Both the position numbers and the translations under genes were made by a program. 64,000 nucleotides of DNA from Paenibacillus massiliensis subsp. panacisoli DSM 21345 (GTDB taxonomy: Bacteria; Bacillota; Bacilli; Paenibacillales; Paenibacillaceae): the NCBI RefSeq assembly GCF_000426545.1, contig NZ_AUFO01000010.1:1-64000 (forward strand), written 5' to 3'. This document shows, one piece after another, positions 7,801 through 18,557 of the stretch; the first letter of the stretch is position 1; every line of letters begins with the position of its first letter. Under the pieces are notes generated by a model. It was given only the letters and a program-made list of their open reading frames with translations, did no database searches and was not told where the DNA came from.

Positions 7801-7832
7801 AGGATCAGCCATCATAGAGGCTGGTCCTTTTT
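7801..7832 (+). terminator. bofC terminator
   Basis: AGGATCAGCC (7801-7810) and GGCTGGTCCT (7819-7828) form a 10-bp stem (one G-U pair) ending in five T. Confidence 0.85.
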
Positions 7833-8007
7833 CGTATTACCAGGTCAGCCGGAAACTTCTGGTTGGCCTATTGTTTTGGCAGTTTTTGTTGCACCAATAG
7901 CAAGGGATTTAAGCCTCTAAACTTTTTCTCTCCACCCCCTAATCTTTTGTTATAATGAAATGAAACGATACATATGTTCGCTCTGGACGACAAGGGAGAG
8001 ATGGTTT

Positions 8008-8511
8008 TTGCGTATTTTAGGGATCGACCCCGGTATAGCCATTGTCGGGTTCGGGTTGGTCGACAAGGTCGGGAGCAAGATTACGCCGGTGCAGTATGGC
8101 TCGATTCAGACAGAGGCACATACCCCCGATGAGGAGCGTCTGCTTCATGTGTATGAAGGTATGCTTCAGCTTATAGATCAGTACAAACCGGAAGCGGTAG
8201 CTTTCGAGAAACTGTTCTTCAACCGCAATGTAACGACAGCGATGTCGGTCAGTCAGGCTCGTGGGGTATTGATTCTCGCTGCGGCGCAGCGCGGGCTGCC
8301 GATTGCTGAATATACTCCAATGCAGGTCAAGCAGGCCATCGTCGGTTACGGTAAGGCAGAGAAGAAGCAGGTTCAGGAGATGGTGCGGATGTACCTGCGC
8401 CTGCAGGCTGTTCCCAAGCCGGATGATGTGGCGGATGCGCTCGCTGTAGCGATCTGCCATGCGCATTCTTATACACTTAATTCCAAGTTAAATGAGGTAT
8501 TGCGAAAATGA
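8008..8511 (+). CDS. ruvC: RuvC Holliday junction resolvase
   Basis: About 167 residues. It nicks four-way DNA junctions symmetrically after RuvAB branch migration. The catalytic acidic residues sit in RILGIDPG at the N-terminus, in AFEKLFFNRN, and in DDVADALAVAICH near the C-terminus. The TTG at 8008 is chosen because it follows AGGGAGAG by 7 bases and gives the canonical N-terminus MRILGIDPG; an upstream in-frame ATG at 7960 would add an unconserved extension. The stop overlaps the ruvA start by 4 bases (ATGA), indicating translational coupling. Confidence 0.95.
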   Translation: MRILGIDPGIAIVGFGLVDKVGSKITPVQYGSIQTEAHTPDEERLLHVYEGMLQLIDQYKPEAVAFEKLFFNRNVTTAMSVSQARGVLILAAAQRGLPIAEYTPMQVKQAIVGYGKAEKKQVQEMVRMYLRLQAVPKPDDVADALAVAICHAHSYTLNSKLNEVLRK

Positions 8512-9122
8512 TTGATTTTCTACGAGGTCCTGTAGTTCATCTGGAAGGTGAATATGTAGTGCTGGATGTACAAGGCGTGGGCTACCGGGTGTTTTGCCCC
8601 AATCCCTATGCCTTTGCCAAGATGGATGGAGCAGTGACCGTATATATTCACCATCACGTCAGAGAGGACGCGATCCTGTTGTTCGGCTTCCCGACACGGG
8701 AGGAGCAACAGTTGTTTCGCAAGCTGATCGACGTCTCAGGTATCGGTCCGAAGGTAGCTTTGGGCATTCTGGGCGGTGGTACTCCTGCGCATGTGGTTAA
8801 TGCGATCTATCAGGAGAATATTACATTCCTGACGAAGCTGCCAGGGATCGGGAAGAAGACGGCGCAGCGGATGATTCTGGATCTGAAGGACAAGCTGGAT
8901 GGTATTGGTGCGGCAGCGATGGCAACAGGATTATTCGCACCGCCGGAGCTTGTGGAGACAGACAGCAGCGCTTGGGCGGAAGCAAGGGAAGCATTGAAGG
9001 GATTGGGCTATACGGATGCAGAGCTTGATCAGGCATGGAGCCGTATGAAGCAGGAGACTACAGCAGATGAGACTGCGGACGTGCTTGTCAAACGAGCGCT
9101 TAAGCTCCTGTATGCTGGCTAG
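8508..9122 (+). CDS. ruvA: RuvA Holliday junction-binding subunit
   Basis: 204 residues. RuvA binds the junction as a tetramer and loads RuvB rings. The N-terminal OB-fold runs from MIDFLRGPVVHLE, followed by two helix-hairpin-helix motifs (VSGIGPKVALGIL and LPGIGKKTAQRMI, about residues 72-125). The C-terminal three-helix RuvB-contact domain starts after an acidic linker. It is translationally coupled to ruvC and followed by ruvB after an 83-base gap. Confidence 0.97.
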   Translation: MIDFLRGPVVHLEGEYVVLDVQGVGYRVFCPNPYAFAKMDGAVTVYIHHHVREDAILLFGFPTREEQQLFRKLIDVSGIGPKVALGILGGGTPAHVVNAIYQENITFLTKLPGIGKKTAQRMILDLKDKLDGIGAAAMATGLFAPPELVETDSSAWAEAREALKGLGYTDAELDQAWSRMKQETTADETADVLVKRALKLLYAG

Positions 9123-9205
9123 AACAGAGCCTGTTAACAGGCATTCGTTATAGGATAAAGCCACCTGCTGTATAGGTGCAATGGGATACAGAGGAGCGAT
9201 TAGTA

Positions 9206-10213
9206 ATGGAAGACCGCTTAATATCAGCGAATCTTATGATGGAGGATCAGACCGTAGAGCTAAGTCTGCGTCCCCGGTTCCTGAATGAATATATTGGCCA
9301 GAATCAGGTCAAGGAAAATCTTAAAATTTATATAGAAGCTGCAAAAATGCGGTCCGAGGCGCTTGATCATGTCTTGCTGTACGGGCCTCCCGGGCTCGGT
9401 AAGACGACGCTTGCCAACATCATTGCGAATGAGTTGGGTGTGAATCTGCGTACTACCTCAGGTCCAGCGATTGAACGTCCAGGCGATCTGGCTGCATTGC
9501 TGACCAACCTGCAGGAAGGCGACGTGCTGTTCATTGATGAAATTCACCGTTTGCATCGGACGGTCGAGGAAGTCATGTACCCCGCAATGGAAGACTTTGC
9601 GCTGGATATTATGATCGGGAAAGGTCCCAGTGCGAGATCCGTAAGACTGGACCTTCCACCGTTCACACTGATAGGAGCAACGACGCGTGCAGGATTATTG
9701 TCGGCGCCCTTGCGGGACCGCTTCGGGGTTATTAGCCGCCTTGAATTCTACACGAAGGATGAATTGGCCTATATCGTATCCCGAGGCGCGGATATTCTTG
9801 GCATAGAGATTATTGGAAATGCTGCCGAAGAGATTGCACTCCGCTCACGTGGAACCCCGCGGATTGCAAATCGACTGCTGAAGCGGGTAAGAGACTTTGC
9901 CCAGGTACAAGGAGATGGCATCATACATGCTGACCTGGCTGAGGATGCCCTGCAGCGCTTACGCATTGATCCGCTTGGTCTGGATGATATTGATCACAAG
10001 ATGCTGAAAGCCATGATCCATCAATTCCGAGGAGGGCCGGTTGGCCTGGATACGATAGCAGCTACCATCGGAGAAGAGAGTCAGACCATAGAGGATGTGT
10101 ATGAGCCTTATCTGTTGCAGGTAGGATTGCTGCAGCGCACTCCACGCGGCAGAGTAGCTACACCGTCGGCTTATGCTCATCTGGGTATTCCGATGCCTGA
10201 TGTGAACGGCTAG
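9206..10213 (+). CDS. ruvB: RuvB branch-migration ATPase
   Basis: 335 residues. This AAA+ motor drives branch migration with RuvA. Walker A is GPPGLGKTT, Walker B is FIDEIHR, sensor 1 lies in IGATTRAG, and the arginine-finger region is LRDRFGV. The C-terminal winged helix contains [12 protein letters not shown]. The ATG at 9206 is preferred because GAGGAG lies 9 bases upstream; an in-frame ATG exists at 9176 before that site. Confidence 0.97.
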   Translation: MEDRLISANLMMEDQTVELSLRPRFLNEYIGQNQVKENLKIYIEAAKMRSEALDHVLLYGPPGLGKTTLANIIANELGVNLRTTSGPAIERPGDLAALLTNLQEGDVLFIDEIHRLHRTVEEVMYPAMEDFALDIMIGKGPSARSVRLDLPPFTLIGATTRAGLLSAPLRDRFGVISRLEFYTKDELAYIVSRGADILGIEIIGNAAEEIALRSRGTPRIANRLLKRVRDFAQVQGDGIIHADLAEDALQRLRIDPLGLDDIDHKMLKAMIHQFRGGPVGLDTIAATIGEESQTIEDVYEPYLLQVGLLQRTPRGRVATPSAYAHLGIPMPDVNG

Positions 10214-10239
10214 CTAATTTTTAGCTATAGACAGTGATT

Positions 10240-10284
10240 GACAGGGCTCGCCGCTTGTAGCGGATCAACACTCATAATTGATCT
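10240..10284 (+). repeat. Dispersed repeat, copy 1 (upstream of the spoIID-like gene)
   Basis: Bases 10240-10263 match 59537-59560 at 22 of 24 positions (GACAGGGCT...CCGCTTG.AGCGG). The match continues without gaps to a shared GATCT at the end (36 of 45 overall). This copy lies 47 bases before the SpoIID/LytB start and the other lies before iolE. Confidence 0.6.
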
Positions 10285-10330
10285 GGCTCAAGATACTGAC
10301 GATAAGCGATAAGTGTTAAGGAGGAGTAAC

Positions 10331-12415
10331 GTGTACAGAGGTATTTACAAGAAGATTGCGTGTGCCGCAATGGGACTGACTGTAATGATGACAAGTGGCA
10401 TTGTGCAGTCCCCGTCATTTGCTGCAGAGGCAGACCAGACCATTCGCGTAGCGATGTATGCGGACTTGGGAAGTACTTATAAATCAACGATACCTGCCGT
10501 TACCCTGAAATCAGGTGATAGCTGGACTATCGGCCAGGATACAGGTGACAGTCACCGGCCGTGGCTATTCCTTTCTCCAGGTCAGACGATAAAATTCAGT
10601 GTGGATGGCTACAGGGTCAAGGTGCTGGAGACCACTAACTTCGCTACGGCCTCAGCAGCAGCCAAGGCTCTGCAAGCAACGAGCGATAAGCCTTTCATTA
10701 TTCAGGGTTCGAAGAATGGACGGGTAGTGTATCAGGTATATACAGGTATGTATGCCAGTGAACAGGCTGCTTCCTCAGCTGCTGCGAGAACTGCCACTAC
10801 AGCTGCTGCCCAACTGGGTGAACAAATGCCTGTAGTGGCGGGTAATAAATATTTGTCCGCAGGCAGCTTCGTCAGCGAGCAGGAGGCGAATCTGACTCGT
10901 GCTACTATTAATGCAGCCGGATATGATGCGTTCACTGTATTGCAGTCCGGGGATCGTTATTCGGTCTGGATTGGAGAGGCCGCGAGTGAGTCCCAATTGT
11001 CAGGAGTTCGAGCGGAGGTTAGAGATGTCGTACCCGGTCTGACCTGGAGTCCTGCCAATATGAGTGAGCCTGCTATCCTAATCAGACAGGATGCAGGTCT
11101 TGGAGCGAGCGCGCAGACCGTTCGTCATTACATGCTCAGTGGACCAGAATCCGCCAAACTGACTGTACAGACTAGCGGCGAGAGCATCCAGGTTGTAGAG
11201 CGCTCAGCTAGAAGCTATCGTGGTGATTTCGAGATCAGCAAGCAATCCGGTCAGCTCGCTCTAGTCAATGTACTGGCCGTAGAACAATATCTGTATTCTG
11301 TGGTAGGGGCAGAGGTACCAGCCTCATGGCCAGCCGAGTCGTTGAAAGCACAGGCTGTTGCGGCGAGAAGCTATGCACTATTTCAGAACAACAAGTTCAA
11401 GATCGCAGACGTAGTCGACACCACGCTAAGTCAAGCCTATAACGGTGTCGCCTCGGAAAGCTCCAGTGTGAACCGTGCTGTGGATGCTACAACAGGTGAG
11501 GTGCTGAAGAGCGGCGACAAGATCATTGAAGCAGTGTTTTCCTCCAACGCAGGAGGCATGACGGCTGATCCATCTGAAGTATGGAACGGAGGCGGGACGT
11601 TGTTTGCCAGCGTGGAGAGCCCAGGAGATGCCTCCGCCAATAGCGATGGCTTCATGTGGTATCACGTGCTGCTAGACAATGGGAAGACAGGGTACGTTCG
11701 CGAGGATAATGCCAGGATGCTTGAGGGTGTCACAACCGCTGGACTGTCCCAAATGACAGTGACTGCTGACAAAACCAATGTGCGCCCGATTCCACAGATT
11801 CAGTCTGGAGTGGCAGCTGTGGCACAGATGGTTCCGGGAGAGGCGGCAGTAGTGCTGGACAAGGTGCCAGGCTCAGGTACGTATTCCTGGGTCAGAGGCC
11901 CATATACCTCAGCAGAGGTTCTTAAATTCTTGAACGGCAAGGTGTCCAGCTCTCTTCCTTCAGCGATTCAGTTCCTGGATGTAACCAAGCGTGGGCCTTC
12001 GGGGCGCGTATTAGAGGTACAGGCGAACGGTCAGACCTTGTCCGTCAAGTATCCGGATCAATTCCGATCAGCATTCGGTGGCTTACCGAGCACGAAATTT
12101 GATATTAGCGGGACCGGAAGCTATACTGTATTAGGCGCTGGAGGCGTAAAGGGAAATGTTAGCGGCGCCGACGGGGCAGCTATCATGTCTGCAAGCGGCA
12201 GTTCCCGTGCTGCAAGCTCCAATCTGGTCATCATGAATGGAGAACGACAGGCGCGAGTCGTTGATCGAAATGAAGGCTTCCTATTCACTGGACAAGGCAA
12301 TGGCCATGGGCTGGGTCTGTCACAGTGGGGAGCTAAAGGAATGGCAGATGAAGGGTATGATTACAGGGATATTCTGCAACACTATTACCAGAATGTATCT
12401 ATAGTTAAGGAATGA
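10331..12415 (+). CDS. Secreted SpoIID/LytB-domain protein with SPOR-like repeats
   Basis: 694 residues. A signal peptide is visible (KKIACAAMGLTVMMTSG, cleavage near SFAAEA). The SPOR-like part (about residues 90-230) suggests peptidoglycan binding. The SpoIID/LytB core begins around LAVEQYLYSVVGAEV and continues SWPAESLKAQAVAARSYAL. It ends in a C-terminal GQGNGHGLGLSQWGAKGMA block typical of the family. SpoIID proteins are lytic transglycosylases acting on denuded glycan during engulfment. This one is longer than B. subtilis SpoIID and sits between ruvB and queA, so a cell-wall role is likely but a sporulation role is not proven. The GTG at 10331 follows AAGGAGGAG; an earlier GTG at 10313 precedes that site. 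Confidence 0.85.
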   Translation: MYRGIYKKIACAAMGLTVMMTSGIVQSPSFAAEADQTIRVAMYADLGSTYKSTIPAVTLKSGDSWTIGQDTGDSHRPWLFLSPGQTIKFSVDGYRVKVLETTNFATASAAAKALQATSDKPFIIQGSKNGRVVYQVYTGMYASEQAASSAAARTATTAAAQLGEQMPVVAGNKYLSAGSFVSEQEANLTRATINAAGYDAFTVLQSGDRYSVWIGEAASESQLSGVRAEVRDVVPGLTWSPANMSEPAILIRQDAGLGASAQTVRHYMLSGPESAKLTVQTSGESIQVVERSARSYRGDFEISKQSGQLALVNVLAVEQYLYSVVGAEVPASWPAESLKAQAVAARSYALFQNNKFKIADVVDTTLSQAYNGVASESSSVNRAVDATTGEVLKSGDKIIEAVFSSNAGGMTADPSEVWNGGGTLFASVESPGDASANSDGFMWYHVLLDNGKTGYVREDNARMLEGVTTAGLSQMTVTADKTNVRPIPQIQSGVAAVAQMVPGEAAVVLDKVPGSGTYSWVRGPYTSAEVLKFLNGKVSSSLPSAIQFLDVTKRGPSGRVLEVQANGQTLSVKYPDQFRSAFGGLPSTKFDISGTGSYTVLGAGGVKGNVSGADGAAIMSASGSSRAASSNLVIMNGERQARVVDRNEGFLFTGQGNGHGLGLSQWGAKGMADEGYDYRDILQHYYQNVSIVKE

Positions 12416-12424
12416 CAACCACAC

Positions 12425-14610
<2,186 letters not shown>

Positions 14611-14673
14611 ATGACAAGAAGTGAATGCAATCTTTAAGTTGTAATATAGTTCATGAAAGGGGGGAAACTATAC

Positions 14674-15000
14674 ATGATGCAATTTGCTACGGCCACAGCC
14701 GGTCAAGGGCAAGGCGGGCTTTTGGGTCTTATTTTGCCATTCGTCCTGATGTTTGCTATCTTCTACTTCTTGTTGATTCGCCCACAGCAGAAGAAACAGA
14801 AGCAGCGTACTTCGATGCTGAATGCCTTGGATAAAGGTGATAAGGTGGTTACGATTGGAGGCCTTCACGGTACAATCGTAGACATCACCGATGATATTGT
14901 CATTCTGCGTGTAAACGATGTCACCAAGCTGACATTCGATCGTAGTGCGATCAGCGGCAAGGTTACAACTGGTGAGAAGGTTGCTGAGGTATCCAAATAA
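14674..15000 (+). CDS. yajC: YajC, preprotein translocase accessory subunit
   Basis: 108 residues. A single N-terminal membrane helix (LLGLILPFVLMFAIFYFLLI) is followed by RPQQKKQK and a small beta domain with GDKVVTIGGLHGTIVDI. YajC associates with SecDF in protein export. The start at 14674 is set by AAAGGGGGG upstream; an ATG at 14653 lies before that site. Its place downstream of tgt matches Bacillus order, although secDF is separated from it by about 3.5 kb here. Confidence 0.93.
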   Translation: MMQFATATAGQGQGGLLGLILPFVLMFAIFYFLLIRPQQKKQKQRTSMLNALDKGDKVVTIGGLHGTIVDITDDIVILRVNDVTKLTFDRSAISGKVTTGEKVAEVSK

Positions 15001-15024
15001 TACTTAGCCTCCATAGATATACAT

Positions 15025-15068
15025 AAACAGCGATGACCTGTCTTCAGGAGCATCGCTGTTTGCGTTTT
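15025..15068 (+). terminator. yajC terminator
   Basis: AAACAGCGATG (15025-15035) pairs perfectly with CATCGCTGTTT (15051-15061) and is followed by GCGTTTT. It ends the queA-tgt-yajC transcript and faces the convergent gene that follows. Confidence 0.75.
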
Positions 15069-15085
15069 CGCTATAGTGATATTAC

Positions 15086-15484
15086 TCAGGATTGAGAATG
15101 GCTCATGTTCACACCAATCATGCCTCCAACCGCCCCAATGCAGAAGGCAACAGCCATATGCAGCATGTCCTGCAAGCCCACAGCGGCATCCAGTGCCAAA
15201 AAGCCCACTAGCAGTACAATGACCCCATACAGCAGCGCTGTTAATCCACCCTGATACCATCCCTTCTGACCAGATCGCTTACCTGACATGAACCCACCAG
15301 CAAATAAGGATATCCCGTGCACGAGATACGTGTATAACGACAAATCCTGCTCCTTCAAATGAGTCAGCCATAGTAGGGTCGATAAGATCAGAGAACCAAT
15401 CAGCATCCAAATGAAGGCATGAAGAACACCTGAGAGAAGGGGGTGAGACATGCGTGCTGATGACCAGCGGCGGATGGTTTCCAT
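15086..15484 (-). CDS. TIGR04086-type small membrane protein
   Basis: 132 residues with four predicted membrane helices and short loops. One segment reads LFAGGFMSGKRSGQKGWYQGG. The size, four-helix layout and GGxxxGxRSGxKGW-like segment fit the TIGR04086 family common in Bacilli, whose function is unknown. It is encoded opposite to its neighbours, with AGGAGG before the start at 15484. It sits where B. subtilis has yrbG-region genes. Confidence 0.75.
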   Translation of the reverse strand: METIRRWSSARMSHPLLSGVLHAFIWMLIGSLILSTLLWLTHLKEQDLSLYTYLVHGISLFAGGFMSGKRSGQKGWYQGGLTALLYGVIVLLVGFLALDAAVGLQDMLHMAVAFCIGAVGGMIGVNMSHSQS

Positions 15485-15612
15485 TTCAATTCCTCCTATT
15501 TCATGTTTTCCATTAATTAAGCTTCTGTCCTCCGAATGACCTGCTATAGGCAGGGTGAGAATAGCATTACGCCTGTCAAATTCATGTGAATACAGGAATG
15601 AGGAGGGTCATG

Positions 15613-16377
15613 ATGCTTGATCACATATTGAACCATATTTTTCGCACCTTGCTGATGTATGTAGTGATGTATGCATTAATGCGGATGATGGGTAAAAGAG
15701 AGATTGGCAAGCTGTCCATCTTCGATCTGATTATCTCGTTCATGATGGCTGAGATCGCCGTGCTGGTGCTGGAAGATCTCAAGCGGCCATTGTATGACGG
15801 AATTATACCTTTGGTAGTGTTAGTGGTCCTGCAGATCGGCATGGCCTACATCACTCTGAAGAGCCGTAAGCTTCGTATATGGTTTGAGGGGAAGCCCAAT
15901 GTTCTTGTACAGAATGGCAAGCTGAATCGTGAAGAGATGGCTAGCCAGCGCTACAATCTGGATGATCTGATGCTTCAGCTAAGAGAGCAGCAGATTGATG
16001 ATCTGGCCAAGGTCGAATTCGCAATCCTTGAGACATCCGGCAAGTTAACCGTCATACCTAAGGAAGAGAGCAATGCTGGCGGAAATCAAGGCGCTGTCCA
16101 GAGCCCACGACGTTCCAAAGCACTTTCCAATCAGCGACTAGCTGAGAAGATGGATATCAAGCAGCGTAGTGAGACCATACATCAATTCAGATATGAGGGC
16201 TTGCCAATTCCGCTCATTATGGATGGTAAGGTCCAGGATGAAAATCTGGAGCGTCTAGGCAAGACGAGATTCTGGCTGAAGGATCAGCTGAAGCAGCAAG
16301 GATATAAGGATTTCAAGGAAGTGTTCCTTTGCTCCATGGACCATAACGGAAAGCTGTTCATTAGCTCAGGGACCTAG
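15613..16377 (+). CDS. DUF421 (YetF-like) membrane protein
   Basis: 254 residues. Three N-terminal hydrophobic helices (about 1-75) contain MRMMGKREIGKLSIFDLII, the conserved entry of this family. A cytosolic alpha/beta part follows with LMLQLREQQIDDLAKVEFAI and a C-terminal domain ending VFLCSMDHNGKLFIS. Related B. subtilis proteins (YetF, YrbG) occur in spore membranes, but a molecular role is not established. The ATG at 15613 is preferred over 15610 by distance from AGGAGGG. The last 12 bases overlap the convergent spoVB gene. Confidence 0.85.
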   Translation: MLDHILNHIFRTLLMYVVMYALMRMMGKREIGKLSIFDLIISFMMAEIAVLVLEDLKRPLYDGIIPLVVLVVLQIGMAYITLKSRKLRIWFEGKPNVLVQNGKLNREEMASQRYNLDDLMLQLREQQIDDLAKVEFAILETSGKLTVIPKEESNAGGNQGAVQSPRRSKALSNQRLAEKMDIKQRSETIHQFRYEGLPIPLIMDGKVQDENLERLGKTRFWLKDQLKQQGYKDFKEVFLCSMDHNGKLFISSGT

Positions 16378-17925
16378 CCATCGTCGCAGCAGAGGAAAAC
16401 GATGCAGGTTCTTCCAGCGTATCATGCGGCACAAGGTCATGATCAGGAGATAAAGCAGCATCCCCAGTGCGGAAGAGCTCACGAATTGAAGCCAGATCAC
16501 CTCCTCGAAGGGGAGTCGTTGATACGAAAGCATCAGACCCGCCGCCATAATGACCATACCTACCGCAGTCTTGCCGATATCCTTAAGCTGAATTCGGAAT
16601 TGCAATAGTCTGCGTACACTATGAGCGTGCATGATGGTGACAGCCGCACTGTTGATGCAGATGGCCATGACCGCACCATAGATTCCGTAGTCTGGATTGG
16701 AGGCGAGCAGTACGATCAACGCGATCTTGATGGCAGCACCTACGGCAGTATTAATGAGGGCCTGACCCGGGCGATCGAGCGCTTGCAGTGCTGCCTGTAA
16801 GGGAGATTGAATGTAGATAAAAAGGGCGAATGGAGCCATGACCTTGAGCATGGCCGCAATGTCGGTCTGCTTATAAAGCAGCATACACAGTGGCTCTGCC
16901 AGAACATACATGATGACAGCAAAGGGTGCACCAGCGACAAGTGACAATCGAATGGCCTGATGAAGCCTTTTGTGAATTGTAGAGATGTTCCCCTGTGCTG
17001 CAGCCTCAGACAAGGAAGGGACGAGCGATACTGCCAGCGACGTGGTGAGCGCGCCAGGCAACAGCAGAATTGGAATAATCATCCCTTGCAGAGCCCCGTA
17101 TTGGGAAGTAGCCACGACAGTCGCGATCCCCGCAAATGCAAGACAACGCATCAGCACGATGGATTCCAGCAAATAAGAGAAGGAGCCTACAAGTCTGCTT
17201 GCTGTTACTGGAATGGAAAGCTTCATCAGCGGCCGGAAAATGGGGGGCTGGGATACTCCCTTGACGATAGCAGGCGTATCTGCCTGTGGTTGATGGTGAT
17301 GTCTGCTATATTGCCATAACAGCACAAACATCCCTGCCAATTCCCCGACCATCGTTCCAAGCATCGCACCTGCCGCGCCGAAGGCTAGTCCTTTGGGGAG
17401 CAGCAAATATGAGAACCAGATGACGCAAAAAATGCGAATCAGGCTTTCGGCAACAGATGAGGCGGCCGAAGGGATCATATTTTGCTTTCCTTGAAAATAT
17501 CCGCGATATACGGAAGATACGGCGATAATGACCAGCATGGGGCTCATACTTACAAATGTGTAGTACACTCGGTTGTCCGTTAAAATATGTGTCGTTATCC
17601 ATGAGGCAAAAACAAGGCATAGCACTAGCATCAGCAAGCCAAAGGCCAGAGTGAAGCGCAGGCTGATATTCAGAATTCGCTTGGATCTGTCCGGCATACC
17701 AGCGCTCTCTGCTTCAGCTACCAGCTTGGCGACAGCTAGTGGAATTCCACCTGTAATGAGCGTAACCAGCACGATAAAAAATGGATATCCTTGCTGATAC
17801 AGCCCCACTCCCTCTGCTCCGATAATGCGGGGCAGAGCAATGCGGGGAATAAAACCGAGCAGTCGGTTGATAATGCCCGCAGCCAAGAGAATGATGGCGC
17901 CTTGGATAAATGTTTGCTTTTTCAA
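16366..17925 (-). CDS. spoVB: SpoVB-like MOP-superfamily flippase
   Basis: 519 residues with about 14 membrane helices. The protein belongs to the MOP/MATE-like exporter superfamily (polysaccharide/lipid flippases). The N-terminal block FIQGAIILLAAG and IPRIALPRIIGAEGVGLYQ are characteristic of SpoVB and its paralogues. SpoVB is needed for spore cortex synthesis, probably by moving lipid-linked precursors. The position next to comN and secDF supports the spoVB assignment over other paralogues. The TTG at 17925 is chosen because AGAGGGAG lies about 8 bases upstream; longer starts up to 18015 are unconserved. Its 3' end overlaps the convergent DUF421 gene by 12 bases. Confidence 0.88.
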   Translation of the reverse strand: MKKQTFIQGAIILLAAGIINRLLGFIPRIALPRIIGAEGVGLYQQGYPFFIVLVTLITGGIPLAVAKLVAEAESAGMPDRSKRILNISLRFTLAFGLLMLVLCLVFASWITTHILTDNRVYYTFVSMSPMLVIIAVSSVYRGYFQGKQNMIPSAASSVAESLIRIFCVIWFSYLLLPKGLAFGAAGAMLGTMVGELAGMFVLLWQYSRHHHQPQADTPAIVKGVSQPPIFRPLMKLSIPVTASRLVGSFSYLLESIVLMRCLAFAGIATVVATSQYGALQGMIIPILLLPGALTTSLAVSLVPSLSEAAAQGNISTIHKRLHQAIRLSLVAGAPFAVIMYVLAEPLCMLLYKQTDIAAMLKVMAPFALFIYIQSPLQAALQALDRPGQALINTAVGAAIKIALIVLLASNPDYGIYGAVMAICINSAAVTIMHAHSVRRLLQFRIQLKDIGKTAVGMVIMAAGLMLSYQRLPFEEVIWLQFVSSSALGMLLYLLIMTLCRMIRWKNLHRFPLLRRWLGP

Positions 17926-18063
17926 CCGCAACTCCCTCTTCCGTCCATTTTGAACTGCTCCGGTACTGTAACGAGCGGTTATTAACATGGATATGCAATA
18001 CCTGTCCGATTTCATGACTGCTTGACCAGCAGAATAAATGGTTTTGGTCTGCCCTTTGTTTGA

Positions 18064-18210
18064 GTGGAGGTAACATATGCTATTGACGTGGAGCTGGAAT
18101 CAAGCTATTGTTTGCTTGGACAGGTACGTGCAGGTAATACGTATGTGCTTCGTGCAGCTTCGATAGTGAAGCTCGCAGACGGTCGTATGCACAAGGGAGG
18201 AGGCGCGTAG
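18064..18210 (+). CDS. Possible small protein upstream of comN
   Basis: A 48-residue frame from GTG 18064 reads EVTYAIDVELESS, then GQVRAGNTYVLRAASIV, and stops 2 bases before the comN start. The composition looks protein-like and the junction would allow coupling. However, the GGAGG at 18066-18070 is better placed for an ATG at 18077 in another frame that gives only 30 codons. Not recognised as a known family; this may be just the comN leader. Confidence 0.3.
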   Translation: MEVTYAIDVELESSYCLLGQVRAGNTYVLRAASIVKLADGRMHKGGGA

Positions 18211-18212
18211 TA

Positions 18213-18467
18213 ATGACGGAGGAATTGAATGAGCAGGATTGGGAAGAAGCGATTGAGATGCTGTGTCAGAGCAAGGCTGAAGAGCTTCGATTGGTAGGAT
18301 ACGAGTACGTTACAAGCCAGGATGTATGGGATTGTATCAGTAGCGGGTACGAGAAAGAAGGAGTTCCCCCTTTGCATAAGCTAGTGAATGATATCCTTTC
18401 CCTCAAGGCCACCAAATTCATGAACTTTTTGACCATGTCCGCGCTCCGTGGATCCTCTTTCGAATAG
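18213..18467 (+). CDS. comN: ComN-like post-transcriptional regulator
   Basis: 84 residues, acidic and helical, matching the size of B. subtilis ComN (YrzD). ComN acts post-transcriptionally on the comE late-competence operon. The frame contains EELRLVGYEYVTSQDVWDCI and VPPLHKLVNDILSLK. The GGAGGAGG ribosome site lies about 10 bases upstream of ATG 18213. Position between spoVB and secDF is the same as in Bacillus, which is the main support for the name. Confidence 0.75.
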   Translation: MTEELNEQDWEEAIEMLCQSKAEELRLVGYEYVTSQDVWDCISSGYEKEGVPPLHKLVNDILSLKATKFMNFLTMSALRGSSFE

Positions 18468-18484
18468 AAAGCGGGTCTTTTTTG
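18451..18484 (+). terminator. comN terminator overlapping its stop codon
   Basis: GATCCTCTTTC (18451-18461) pairs imperfectly with GAAAGCGGGTC (18467-18477) and is followed by seven T. The stop codon at 18465-18467 lies in the loop and the start of the right arm. Confidence 0.6.
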
Positions 18485-18492
18485 TGTGTAAA

Positions 18493-18521
18493 TTGACTGT
18501 GTTTTACAGGGTAGCTATAAT
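18493..18521 (+). promoter_or_regulatory. secDF promoter
   Basis: TTGACT (18493-18498), a 17-base spacer and a perfect TATAAT (18516-18521) lie 37 bases before secD. This is a strong sigma-A promoter. Confidence 0.8.
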
Positions 18522-18557
18522 AGGAATATTGAGAATGAAGGGGGAACAAGGGACGAC

